From Siphonodentalium dalli (lineage: Eukaryota; Mollusca; Scaphopoda; Gadilida; Siphonodentaliidae), in the NCBI GenBank assembly GCA_032622095.1, contig CP136066.1, positions 132,275,917-132,339,916 of the forward strand: DNA of 64,000 nt. The letters run 5' to 3'. Both the position numbers and the translations under genes were made by a program. How positions within the stretch are numbered: the first letter of the stretch is position 1; each line of letters opens with the position of its first letter. Positions 12,086-22,828 of the stretch are shown here, one piece after another. The notes under the pieces are model-generated. The model was given only the letters and a program-made list of their open reading frames with translations, did no database searches and was not told the DNA's origin.

Positions 12086-12315
12086 TGAACAACAAAGGTC
12101 GCTTGGACCAAAGTGTAGCTAAATCAAAAAGATCAGTACCAGACTACCAGTAACTCCTGCAGTGTATGGCCTATTCACAAGTCCTTCATCGTCATACTGG
12201 GGATGAACAACTGGACACCATCATTAGCAACAAAATAAATTATGAGATGTTTTTTAGCAATGAAAGAGTTCTGGTTTATGGGCAGGGAAGTAAATCCTTT
12301 CAAAATTTTCTAGTA

Positions 12316-12455
12316 AAGTGAATCCATAAATAATCGACTCCTTCACCCCAGCAGAATTATGGGTAACTTTTCAGGATTTAGTAGGAAATATGGCTTGTTG
12401 CCATTCATCGGAAAGCTCTCACTATTAAAGGAGTCGATTATTTAGGGCATTACTG
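12316..12455. mobile_element. Short MITE of the CAGTAGTGCTC family
   Basis: TA dinucleotides flank the unit (12314-12315 and 12456-12457). The ends are inverted: AAATAATCGACTCCTT on the left, and AAGGAGTCGATTATTTAGGG with CATTACTG on the right. The interior CAGCAGAATTATGGGTAACT and CCATTCATCGGAAAGCTCTC match one arm of the palindrome at 57544-57756. The left terminus has a few mismatches. A pogo/Tc1-type MITE is likely from the CAGT ends and TA duplication. Confidence 0.8.
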
Positions 12456-12604
12456 TACATATGCATTGTACATGTATTAAACTGTCAGTGTTGTGGAGAT
12501 ATGAACATTCTCGTTTCAAATTCCAAATAACTTGGAAAATTAATGGACAAGGAAGAACGAAAGAACAGATTTTTTAGGGGAACTGATACCTGTACGTATT
12601 TGAT

Positions 12605-13501
12605 CAGTGTTCACGCTGGCGAAAATAAATTGTAAATGGCGAAAAAAAAATGACCAAATGGCAAAAAAAATGGCTAAATTAATTTCCTCTCAAATATGTC
12701 CATCTGGACATGGTGGCGATTATAAACACACCAGCAGTCATCGGTCTAATAACATCACGCGCAGCTGACATCCGTACAACAAAAGCGTTGCCACCTCGTG
12801 TATGTTACGCGATCCGATGTGCTTGTAGAAATTAGTAATAGGTGTACATTGGTGTTGATTTCATACAGTGTGAATGGCAGACGCTTTGTGTTGTAATAAA
12901 CGCAACTTTTGAGTGGGGATAAGGGAAAGATGTTTAATCACTTTAAGTGACGGAGGTCTTTGTTGCGAGTCAAGTTTCCAAAATGAATTTATGAATTTCT
13001 TGCATTTGCAGTTTGATCCCTATTAATTAATTCCAACTTTTTTCAAAACCGATCGATCTGATCTGTCCAACTAGCCGCGATTAAAATTATCCTAATTGCG
13101 TAGTCACCAGGGTATACTTACTATTTTCCCGCGAATTGAACAAATATGCACCAGATACGCAAAGGCATAGATAAAACTATGCACAAACTCGCGAATAAAT
13201 AAAACTTCAGGTTGCGTTCAGATATCGTATGGCATATTTTCGCTATATGTTAATACACCGCAATTTGTTTTTATTTGCGATGGTCTAAAAACTATCATTG
13301 TATATGTGGAATAGCTTGGCAGGATTTTATTGCTCATATTACATTATTATTGTTTTCTTTTGTCAATAAAATGTCATATACGTTCAATTTATCTAAAAAA
13401 AAATCTCAAACAAGTGGCTAAAGTAAATTCAAAGTGGCTAAAAAAATTGGCATTTGGCTAAAAAGATGGCTAAAGGAATTTCTGGGCCGGCGTGTACACT
13501 G
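12605..13501. mobile_element. Non-autonomous hAT element, 897 bp
   Basis: The ends are CAGTGTTCACGCTGGC and, read inward from the right, CAGTGTACACGCCGGC. An exact 8-bp duplication TATTTGAT lies on both sides (12597-12604 and 13502-13509). The 8-bp duplication with CAGTG ends is the hAT signature. Both ends carry iterated short words (AATGGCGAAAAA / AAATGGCTAAA and GTGGCTAAA). No transposase frame. Confidence 0.9.
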
Positions 13502-13509
13502 TATTTGAT

Positions 13510-14572
13510 AAATTAATGCCTTAATAATATTGTTTTACTCTGCTTTGAGGCGGCCTCTTGTATTTTATCCAAGTTAGTGTTTGTCATTGTATAAAAGAAT
13601 CCTTGATCCAGGAATAGCGGAGCACTAATAATCTTGAATCAAGCATGAACTGTAATGATCTCTGACAACAGGTCCCTAGATGGAAGCAAAGCAGTGTATG
13701 AATCCACAAAAAATGTTCCATTGTAGATTTGATTAATAAAGTGGGAAGTTTTATTTTTGAATAAGTTATGAATTAATTCCCTTGGTAGATCTCTTGATGC
13801 TATTAGCTTTATTCAAAATGACAGTCTCTTCGCTTTATAAGTTTCCCAATACCCCTGTGAGCTGCCATTTTAGATTGGGGTGCAAGACTAATAGCTCACT
13901 TAACAGTTATTTTGGTTGTTGGATAATTAACACTTTAACAGTGGGAATTTATATTTGATAATAACGGCACAGTTTGCTTTAATTTGTGTTTCATGTACAG
14001 CTGACAATTGGGATTTCTTAAATGTCAGCATTTTATTATGCCTAAAAATTTTGTTTGGGTAGACTATAGAAATCACCAGTGTCCATCCATCCCAGATGGT
14101 TTCCGAATGATATCTTCCGTAATAATTAATAAAATTAAACAATACTTGTTATGTGAGCTTGGTGAGGGGCACACATCAATTTCGCTTATGGGTGAAGTCT
14201 GCCTTTTTTTTACTGGAGTTATGCTCCTTGTCTACTTACGGTATAGTTTTACGATCATTTTGGTTTCTATATCAGTGTATGATAACTTTAGTTTTAGTTA
14301 TCTGATTGTTTTCAAATTTGGTATATGGATTGCTCACATGAAAATAAAGCCACCTTATTCAGGTTACATTTAGGCTCGTCCCAGCGGCCTTTTATTATTT
14401 TCGATGATCATTTGTACTTTATCAGACTGCTACTTCTATTTGTTCTAATTTTTTGGGTAGCAATTGCTTTCAGTGTGATTCATCCCCCTAAATATTTTGT
14501 GTTTATAAAAAAAAGCCTTTGTGTTATTTTTACGGATTATAAATGCTACATGTACTTTTACATATGTTTTTA
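13510..14572. other. No gene; possible degenerate repeat at 14150-14400
   Basis: The frame 14008-14373 contains TTACTGGAGTTATGCTCC and AAATTTGGTATATGGATTG, words typical of HINE core monomers. The frame is therefore treated as a degenerate repeat rather than a gene. Confidence 0.45.
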
Positions 14573-14945
14573 GCTCACATGAGACGAAGTCTCCGGTGGA
14601 TCTATAGTCATCCCTCCTCACCCGTCCGTCCGTTTGTCCGTCAACAATTCTTTAAACATCTTCTTCTGAACCATAAGACCGAATGGGTTCATATTTGGTG
14701 TGGATGTTCCCTTGGTGAATCACATTCAGATTTGTTCAAATGAGGTTTCTGGGTCAAATAGTTTGCGAAAGCAGGGCCATAACTCTATTCCTCCATAGTA
14801 ATTCTTAGAATGACTTCTCAAGAACCATTAGGCCGATTTTAACTTATATTTGGTATGGAGGGTCCTTGGGTGACTGGGTTCAGATTTGTTCAAATGTGGT
14901 CACTGGGTCAAATAGGGGCAGAGCCAGGGACACAACTCTTAAAAA
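14573..14945 (+). repeat. Family b HINE-like 5' end and two core units
   Basis: AGCTCACATGAGACGAAGTC, TCCGGTGGATCTATAG and a CCGTCCGTCCGTTTGTCCG microsatellite precede two monomers (GGGTTCATATTTGGTGTGGA, TTCAGATTTGTTCAAATG). It is joined through an A-run to a family A core starting at about 14985, giving an apparent b/A chimera. Confidence 0.75.
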
Positions 14946-14984
14946 AAAAAAACTCCTTGTTCAATTTAAAAGCAACAAAAAAAT

Positions 14985-16609
14985 CCAAATTAGCACGGGC
15001 TACAGGTCGTACCTTTGGTCGGATCATTATGAAATTTGTCATAGCTGTTGACATGTAGATGGGAACGAGTCATTTTGGGTTCATTCGGGAAAAAAACATG
15101 GCCGCCAGTGGCCATCTTGGATTTCAATATTCAATCCATTAGCACGGGCTACAGGTCGTACTGTTCGTCTGATCATCATGAAATTTGTCATGGATATTAA
15201 TATTAACATGTAGATGGGAATGAGTAATCATCTTAGATTTTACTCTTTGCATGACTAAATTCTTTGGCACGGCCTACAGGTCGTACCTTTAGTCTGATCA
15301 TCATGACATTTGTCATGGCTGTTGAAATTGGAATGTAGATGGGAACGAGTAATTTTGGGGTCATTCGGCCCAAAAACATGGCCGCCGGCAGCCATCTTAG
15401 ATTTACTCTTTGCATGACTAAATTCTTTGGCACGGCCTACAGGTCGTACCTTTGGTCGGATCATCATAAAATGTGTCATGGATGTTAACAATGACATGTA
15501 GATGGGAACGAGTCATTTTGGGGTCATTCGGCAAAAAAACATGGCCGCCAGCAGCCATTTTGGATTTTACTCTTTGTATGACTAAATCCTTTAGCACGGG
15601 CTACAGGTCGTACCTTTAGTCTGATCATCATGAAATTTGTCATGGCTGTTGAAATTGGAATGTAGATGGGAACGAGTCATTTTGGGGTCATTCGGACAAA
15701 CAACATGGCTGCCAGTGGCCATCTTGGATTTCAAAATTCAATCCATTAGCACTGGCTACAGGTTGTACCTTTGGTCTGATCATCATGAAATTTGTCATGA
15801 ATGTTAACATTGTCATGTAGATGGGAACGACTAATTTTGGGGTCATTTGGCCATCTTAGATTTTACTCTTTGCATGACCTAAATCCATTAGCACGGGCTA
15901 CAGGTCATACCTTTGGTCCGATCTTTATGAAATTTGTCATAAATGTTGACATTGTCATGTAGATGGGAACGAGTTATTTTGGGGTCATTCGGCAAAAAAC
16001 ATTGCCACCAGCCGCCATTTTGGATTTCAAAATTCAATCCATTGGCGCGGGCTACAGGTCATACTGCTCGTCTGATCATCATGAAATTTGTCATGGGTGT
16101 TAATATTGACATGTAGATGGGAACGAGTCATTTTGGGGTCATTCGGCCAAAAAAAATGGCCACCAGAAGCCATCTTGGATTTCTTTGCATGACTAAATCC
16201 TTTGGCGCGGCCTACAGGTCGTAGCTTTGGTCAGATCTTCATGAAATTTGTTACGGATGTTAACAATGAGATGTAGATGGGAATTATTTTGGAGTCATTT
16301 GGCCAAAAAACATGGCTGCCAGCAGCCATCATGGATTTTACTCTTTGCCTGACTAAATCCTTTGACACAGGCTACAGGTCGTATCATTAGTCAGATCATC
16401 ATGAAATTTGTACTGGATGTTAATAATGACATGTAAATGGGAACGAGTCTTTTTGGGGTCATTTGGCAGAAAAACATGGCGGCCATCTTAGATTTTACTG
16501 TTTGCATAACTAGGCCGTTCAACTTTCCACATTTCTAATCACTCCATTGACTTTAACACATGAAATTATTCCCTTTCCAAGTTGAGCTACAGTGTCATTG
16601 ACACTTTCA
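14985..16609 (+). repeat. Family A tandem core with 3' terminus
   Basis: About nine monomers of 155-165 bp (GGCTACAGGTCGTACC, CATGTAGATGGGAACGAG, CCGCCAGCAGCCAT) end in TTGAGCTACAGTGTCATTGA and CACTTTCA. There is no family A 5' terminus. A family b 5' part lies directly upstream. Confidence 0.85.
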
Positions 16610-16610
16610 T

Positions 16611-16910
16611 ATAAATTGGGTCTGGGAATAATTTATTTGGGACTTTAATCTTCTATTAATAATAGTTCATTATTAAACGAAGTTTGAATTGTCCGATATT
16701 AACCAAATCGGAGCTTTCAGTGGATCGGAGAAATTTACTAATAGGCCTACATGTATAAACTCCGATCAAATCGGAATTGTTTTCATATCTGAGAATACTC
16801 CGATTAAATCATTGGAATTCTTATGAGAAAAACCCCGATCTGAGAAATTTTAGCATGAACACCGACATCTTCCCGTTCGCGACACATCGGTATAAAACTG
16901 CGACTATGGA
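16611..16910 (+). repeat. 300-bp direct repeat, copy 1
   Basis: ATAAATTGGGTCTGGGAATA through GCGACTATGGA is repeated at 19756-20060 at roughly 94% identity by eye, with one 5-bp indel. It contains several near-palindromic words around CTCCGATCAAATCGGA. It begins immediately after the 3' end of a family A element. No TG/CA ends or polypurine tract, so it is not an obvious LTR. Confidence 0.8.
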
Positions 16911-17150
16911 GTATTTATTGAACACAAACTGTCCTGCCAATCATATCGACACAACAGCAATATTGACGGAAATAATGCTGCGATCTTGACGAAAACAACA
17001 CTGCGAAAATATGTCGAAACAGAACAGCGAACATTTGAGCAAAACAGCGAAACAAAACTGCGATAATTGCGAAAACATCGAACCAAGACGGCGAAATTGA
17101 CGAAAACGTACGGCGTGCGATAATGACGAAAAAACTCTGATAATTTTTCG
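16911..17150 (+). repeat. Cryptically simple CGAAA-rich segment (left)
   Basis: GACGAAAA, GCGAAAA, GTCGAAA, GCGATAA and similar words occur about twenty times in 240 bases, all on the plus strand and with irregular spacing. Reverse-strand open frames rich in Phe/Arg come from this pattern and are not genes. Confidence 0.6.
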
Positions 17151-17193
17151 CAATATTTTTCGCATATGCGAAATAGGTTTTAACATGCTCCCT
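17151..17193 (+). repeat. Left arm of a 43-bp inverted repeat
   Basis: CAATATTTTTCGCATATGCG with GTTTTAACATGCTCCCT is the reverse complement of 17819-17860 with few mismatches. Placed together, the two arms form one palindrome whose centre is occupied by the family b element. Confidence 0.85.
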
Positions 17194-17818
17194 TAGCTTA
17201 CCTGAGATGAAGAATTGAGACATATTTTGTGTGGATGGTCCCTAGGTGGCTGGGATTCAGTTCTGTTCAAATGGGGGTCACATGGTAAAAAAAGTGGCAT
17301 AGCTAGGGACCCAACTCTTTCCATCCATAGTAATTCTTAAAACATCTCAAGAATCATTGGGGCTATTTAGCTTATAATTGGTATGGAAGGTCCTTGGGTG
17401 ACACGGATACAGATGTGTTAAAATTAGGTAACCTGGTCAAATAAGGGCAGAGCCAAGGACATAACTTGTCCATCCATTGTAATTCTTAAAATGTCTTCCT
17501 ACCAAGAAACATCAGGCCTATTCAGCTTATATTTGGGATGGGTGACTAGGATTCAGATTTGATTCAGAATTGGATCACTGGGTCAAATAAGGTCAGAGGC
17601 TGAGCCATGGACATAATTATTTCCCTCATGAGTTATTTTTAAAACATCTTCTCAAGAACCATTTGGCATATTTAGCATACATTTTGGTATAGAAAGTCCT
17701 TGGGTGACTGGGATTCGTTGAAATGGGTTCACCAGGTCAAATAGGGGTGCGACCAGGGACATAACTCTTCCCCCATAGTAATTCTTAAAATGGCTCCTCC
17801 TCACGAGTCATCAGTCTT
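17194..17818 (+). repeat. Family b HINE-like element inserted at a palindrome centre
   Basis: Starts AGCTTACCTGAGATGAAG near 17195. About four diverged core monomers follow, with CTGGGATTCAG, GGTCACATGG and GGGACATAACTC. It ends near GAGTCATCAGTC. It lies between inverted arms 17151-17193 and 17819-17860. Confidence 0.7.
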
Positions 17819-17860
17819 AGGGAGCATGTCAAAACCTCTTTCGCATATGCAAAAATATTG
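17819..17860 (+). repeat. Right arm of the 43-bp inverted repeat
   Basis: AGGGAGCATGTCAAAACCTC, TTTCGCATATGC and AAAAATATTG are complementary to the left arm at 17151-17193. Confidence 0.85.
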
Positions 17861-18140
17861 TCGATAATGTCGAAAAAGTTTTGACGTAAATGTGCAAAAA
17901 CGAAATGTCGGAAATGACGAAAAATAATGTGATAACGTCGAAAGCGACTGGCCATAAAAGTGCGATAACGTCGAAACCACAACAGACCAAAATTTTCGTA
18001 AAATGTGAAACTTTCGACAACGCGAAATTCGCGACGTCGAAACATTGATCGATATTCGCAAATGACGAAAAGTTGACGGAAAAGTTTAAACATCGATACG
18101 ATGTCGCACTTTGTAAATTCGCGCATTTGTTTTTGCCTTC
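17861..18140 (+). repeat. Cryptically simple CGAAA-rich segment (right)
   Basis: Same word set as 16911-17150 (GTCGAAAA, GACGAAAA, GCGATAACGTCGAAA), also on the plus strand. The two CGAAA segments are direct, not inverted, so they lie outside the palindrome proper. Confidence 0.6.
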
Positions 18141-19755
18141 TGCGTAATCCGCAGATGCCAACTGAATTTTGATTGGCTGAATTGTGTGAAGGAAAATAAA
18201 GTTCAGCCAAAGGCCATACAAACAACTCTATGCGGTTAACACACAAGAACAATGACTTGACAGTTCGACTGTTTTGATAGATATGAGTTCGCGCGAGTCC
18301 TAATTAAACAATAGTCAACCCATTCCAAATGTGTGAAGCGGTGACATTTAGCAACAGGCTATACAAACATATAGGCCTACTGACATATAATAACGTATAC
18401 CGGTCCTCACAACTATGCATGGACTGTGCGACAGTTTTGTTGTTGTTGTCGTGATGTCTTCTCAATTAGTGAGCAATGGTTTAACTCGTTGGACAAAACC
18501 AACACATCTGATATATGAAATTCCAAAATGAAGCGATTTGATGTCATAATATCAGTTCGATCATGGCTAGAAACAGTAATTAAATCGAATAGATCTATCG
18601 TTAGCGGACATACATATACGCAGTTGGGAAAATATTAGACCAGCAGTTTACACAGGTCGACAGTACGAAGAGGGTAGGGTTTACACAACCCCAGGCATCA
18701 CACATCTAACAGAAAAATGATGAAATCACACAGAAATTTTAAACCAGCTGCACCCACCCACAACGGGAGCGACAACCGTCCATCCAGCATTTGAAGCAAT
18801 AGGCCCGATATAGAACAAGCCCTCATCACATTGTATTAACGCCAGACATATATAGAGAGAGAGCCATATCCCCTAAGTTCATTGTTTTATAATGGTATGT
18901 ATATCATTATCCATGTTTTTATCATTCATTCAATAAAGAATAGAGAAAAACATAACACTCAACTCCTCTGCCAGTCAATGATACCCAAAGACGAAACTAG
19001 GGTTGGCCTGGGAAATTACAGTGCTAAAAATAGCACAACACCGTCACGTGGAAATTCCAAACTATTCTATATGTTTTGTATTAACTTATTACTTTGTCGC
19101 ATCTGATTGCTGATATATATTGAATAAAATGTGTCGATTTGAAATAAAAGTCGCCGACTAATTAATCATGATAACGCTGCGCTCCGATATCTATCTAACA
19201 ATGATTTCATACTTAAATTGCGAAAATGGAAGCATTGATTACAACAAAACCACCACCGGGTTTATGGTACTTTCAGAATGCCATAGACTAAAACGAGAAT
19301 GCGACGATGCCGTAAACATTAAAATATGTTTTAAATATGTTGCACTTTAAAATATGTGTCTGGTCTAGAAAGACAGACTGAAACTCTACGTGGCATACGG
19401 AAAGTATACTATAAATCGGGGTTGTGGAATAATTTATTGTCGTCCTTGGCTGTATTCTTTTATTCATAATAGTTCGCACAATTAAATGGTGACGGTTTAC
19501 CCAAAGTGAAGACAAGTTACATAATCACACACAAAAACGATTTTTGAAATAAAAATTTGCATTGTTTACGGTAGCACTCTGCAGTAATAATGCGACGGTG
19601 TAGCAATTATTGCTCGAGATTTAGGGGGACTTCAACCTGTACTGTAATATTTACTGTAAACCAGTGATGCAATATCACTGCTGTAAACCCACGGATTTGC
19701 GGCCACCGTGTGACATCAAAACGTAGGAAATGATTGTGTAGGCCTATCCTATTAT
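18141..19755. other. No gene or recognised element
   Basis: AT-rich sequence between the CGAAA segment and the second 300-bp repeat. A short GAGA run lies at about 18855. Open frames here (for example 18882-19106) show no domain or splice support. Confidence 0.45.
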
Positions 19756-20060
19756 ATAAATTGGGTCTGGGAATAATTTATTTGGGACTTTTAAATAATC
19801 TTCTATTAATAATAGTTCATTATTAAACGAAGTTTGAATTGTCCGATATTAACCAAGTCGGAGATTTCAGTAGATCGGAGAAATTTACTAATAGGCCTAC
19901 ATATATAAACTCCGATCAAATCGGAATTGTTTTCATATCGGAGAATACTCCGATTAAATCAATGGAATTCTTATGATAAAAACTCTGATCTGAGAAATTT
20001 CAGCATGGACACCGACATCTTCCCGTTCGCGACACATCAGTATAAAACTGCGACTATGGA
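19756..20060 (+). repeat. 300-bp direct repeat, copy 2
   Basis: Counterpart of 16611-16910. It ends at the same word (CGACTATGGA) and continues into unrelated sequence, so the CGAAA-rich part is absent from this copy. Confidence 0.8.
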
Positions 20061-21246
20061 CTATCAGAACTTTTGTTCAGGGATCCTGAAAATTATTTTG
20101 TGTTCAGTTACTAGTATGTTAATGACTGTCAATGTGATCAAGTTGATTTGAATTGGCTGTCATATCTGAAAATGTTACTTCCAGCTTTTCAGAATAGCAT
20201 GAATGATCTATCCCAGGTTCCCATGACCATCCTGACTATAGTTTGCTTCTGAGCCATGTTTATGTGACCAGCATGACATTAGGCCCTGTGACCAGCCTAA
20301 ATGTAGAACTTGGCTGTGGGAACTCTATTTTGCAGATGTGGGTTCTTGTGACCAGCCTGACTGTACAATCTAGTTGGCTTTAAGATGTATATCATTTGAG
20401 CCTTCATTATTCTTGAAATTTATACCACACATAAATATCCTCACTTTTCCTCCATACACAATTGATCATATTGGTATGTGTAGGAAATTGAATCTTCCTC
20501 GACAATTTACGTCTCCATCCCGCCTTCCTGTTCTATAATCATTATAGGATTGTGTTGGTAATTATTTTTCCGGGATCGTTGATAACCTATGTTAAGTGTG
20601 ATGATTTAGACGCTTTCCGTTTGTAATCTCAATAATCGAGTATCGATTGTGTGATTGTCATGGCAGAAAAGCTTTGGCCTCTTGTTATTGATCGGGATGT
20701 TTAAGAAGTGTTGTGTTTTCGATTAACAACAAACTAGTGTCAAGTCTGCAGTGATTAATAGTTCATCTAATTGACTCGCCACCAACATCCATATCGATGG
20801 TATTCAGCTTTACTATTAAGGATGATATTTCTTATTCCATCTTTTAAACTTTCATTTAGATTACTTAGTCTCTGAATACCATTTTCAGGATGACTTTACA
20901 TCTGATTGCAATACAATTTGGCTTGGATGTTCACCATCACTCACTTTTAAAAGGTGTTTACATTTCCTGTACTAGAGTATTTTAATACTAGTAGGAGCAT
21001 TAATTGACATTGTTTGTGTTATCTATTCTGGAGTTTCAAAGGCGACCCAAGTCACTAAAGTACAAACTGCAGAGGATCTAAACATCAAAAGTTGGAAATT
21101 TTAATTTTAATACTTCAAATTATCATTTCAATATAATTTACTCCAAAATAAGCATCCCATTCTAATACTGTATGAGCTTCGACAAAATGATGGATTAATT
21201 AATATGTATTTGCTGTGGTGATACATTGTTTAAAGAGGTGTAGTTA
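20061..21246. other. No gene or recognised element
   Basis: Intronic-type sequence. No splice-flanked exon or repeat end was recognised. Confidence 0.45.
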
Positions 21247-21252
21247 ACATAG

Positions 21253-22149
21253 CAGTCCTTCGATTTTGAGGCGCGCAATTGCGCTTGCGCACCAGCGAGT
21301 TATTAAATGCGCATGCCGAAAAATTTAAATGCGCGCGTCGGAATTTGCAGCCAGTGAACGAGATTTTAACAAACAGCACATCAATGGTTAAACGCCGACA
21401 AGACTATTCACCGTGTATCTTTCTCAGTAGCGGTGACGTTGATTACGAACATAATAACAAAGATCAAAGCGGCCGCCGGCGTCTTTCTCACTCAATGATT
21501 GGGGTACACCTCGTCACAACTGCTGCACGTGCGAGTTCCCGCAAAAAACAGTGTCAATTCTTTGGCAGCCTCGTTTGATGTTTCGGCATGCGGGATTCGC
21601 CGATTCATTTGAATATTATTGCCATAGATTAGGTTTAACTATACTTCGAAGCTTTACTTCGAAGCCAGTATCTCTCGACTCGGAGAAAGCGAAAAATGGA
21701 CATTGGAGCCTCCTCAAATACCGACTCTATCAAAACGAAAGAGAGCCCCGGTTGATTCGTCGGATTCCGGTGAATCTGATTGCGGTAACGATTCCACTTC
21801 CGAGTTCGAAGTTTTAAGCGACTGCGAGTCTGGTGAGCATGCGCTCTCAGACGCGGAAGTGTACTCATTACCGTGATTAGATTCACCTGGATTGCCAGAT
21901 AATCGGATTATTGTGGACTGGATATTGTACTACAATATAAACATATGTTTTTATTTCTGTTTTCACTTTAAGTTGCCAAAGGCACTCTTGGAATTACATG
22001 TGTGTATCATTATAATTGTGTTTGTCTCTATTCAGTAATCATTTCATCCATGTTAATTTGAATTGTGCTCCTGCAAAAAAGTCGCGCGCAAATTCCAAAA
22101 GCTCTGAGCGATATATCGCGCACCTACGTTTTCCAAATTCGAAGGACTG
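21253..22149. mobile_element. TIR element U, 897 bp, 6-bp target duplication
   Basis: Ends CAGTCCTTCGATTTTG on the left and, read inward from the right, CAGTCCTTCGAATTTG. An exact ACATAG lies outside both ends (21247-21252 and 22150-22155). The interior is CpG-rich near both ends (GCGCGCAATTGCGC, TATCGCGCACC), unlike the surrounding DNA. A second fragment of this family is at 57442-57541. The superfamily is not assigned; a 6-bp duplication is unusual. Confidence 0.8.
21628..21876 (+). pseudogene. Coding remnant: acidic Ser-rich segment with a KRKR cluster inside element U
   Basis: An 82-codon open stretch without its own ATG ends at TGA 21874. It contains LSKRKRAPVDSSDSGESD followed by more Asp/Glu/Ser, ending VYSLP. 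A basic cluster next to an acidic Ser-rich tail resembles the N-terminal leader of several DNA transposases, but no catalytic domain is present and the family is not identified. It may be the first exon or the leftover of a deleted transposase gene. Confidence 0.35.
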
Positions 22150-22155
22150 ACATAG

Positions 22156-22763
22156 TGTGATAACACAATCTGTTAACCCTTGTTAAGGTAATGTATATAA
22201 ACTAAATTGTTAATTTTCCCAGCTGATTTCCCCCCAGTAAAAACACCTGTAGCTGTATTACTTTGCTGGTAACAATGGAAAATTACTGATGGAATTACCA
22301 ACCAATTAAAGGTGAATTACCGATGGAATTACAAATGGTGTGTTGTCATTTACCAGGCAAATTATAAATGGTGACAAGCTTATATAATGGAATGCCTAAC
22401 CAAATACCCACTGACCACAGGAGCAATATTAAATACTTGTGCTGAATTATCCACTGATTCCATGATATCCCTGTTTTTGGAAAATAACTAACCTGCACAA
22501 AACAAACTGGCAACTACAACAAGACAGTTGCACATTTGGTGACTTGAACGTATTAGCTTTAACTGTCTGTGGTGTTCGGAAAAAAAGAATACTTGAATAT
22601 CCTTGATGACGGCAATAGAACTACATTATGCACGGTATATTTCAAATAAGTAATCATAGTTTGCCAATTTAAACCAGCCAACATTGAAGAGTTCTGCAAT
22701 AAAAGCTACTTGTGTCTGGTCAGAGTTTCATACATTTAATTTTGAATTGTTCTTGTATTCCAG
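22156..22763. other. Intronic sequence upstream of exon 1, no element recognised
   Basis: AT-rich with loosely repeated words such as GGAATTAC/GAATTACCGATGG at 22270-22340. Otherwise featureless up to the pyrimidine tract of the exon 1 acceptor. Confidence 0.5.
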
Positions 22764-22828
22764 GTGAAGACAGTAGTAATAATAACCAGTCATCAACATG
22801 GAATCCACAAGGCAACTTTGATTCTAGG
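22764..22828 (+). CDS. E-protein-like internal exon 1 of 5
   Basis: The acceptor is a pyrimidine-rich tract ending TTCCAG at 22763 and the donor is GTGAGT at 22829. The exon supplies the last two bases of a split codon, then 21 codons reading EDSSNNNQSSTWNPQGNFDS plus Arg, and ends in phase 0. The E-D-S-S...S-x-W pattern matches the region just after AD1 in TCF4/TCF12, where human proteins have an EDR/DER segment followed by SWG. The next exon also starts in phase 0, 19.6 kb downstream. Nothing in the exon suggests damage. It is too short for gene finders working from open frames alone. The upstream partner exon was not found in the first 22.7 kb, so the gene probably begins outside the window. 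Confidence 0.7.

Noticed and set aside
14008-14373. 121-codon hydrophobic frame that could suggest a membrane protein
   Set aside because: Contains HINE core words and no recognisable family; treated as a degenerate repeat.
17785-18252. 155-codon minus-strand frame with Phe/Arg-rich sequence and overlapping alternatives
   Set aside because: Arises from the CGAAA-rich simple segment; all three minus frames look alike.
16611-20060. LTR retrotransposon bounded by the 300-bp direct repeats
   Set aside because: No TG/CA ends, primer-binding site, polypurine tract or reverse transcriptase/gag frames between the copies.
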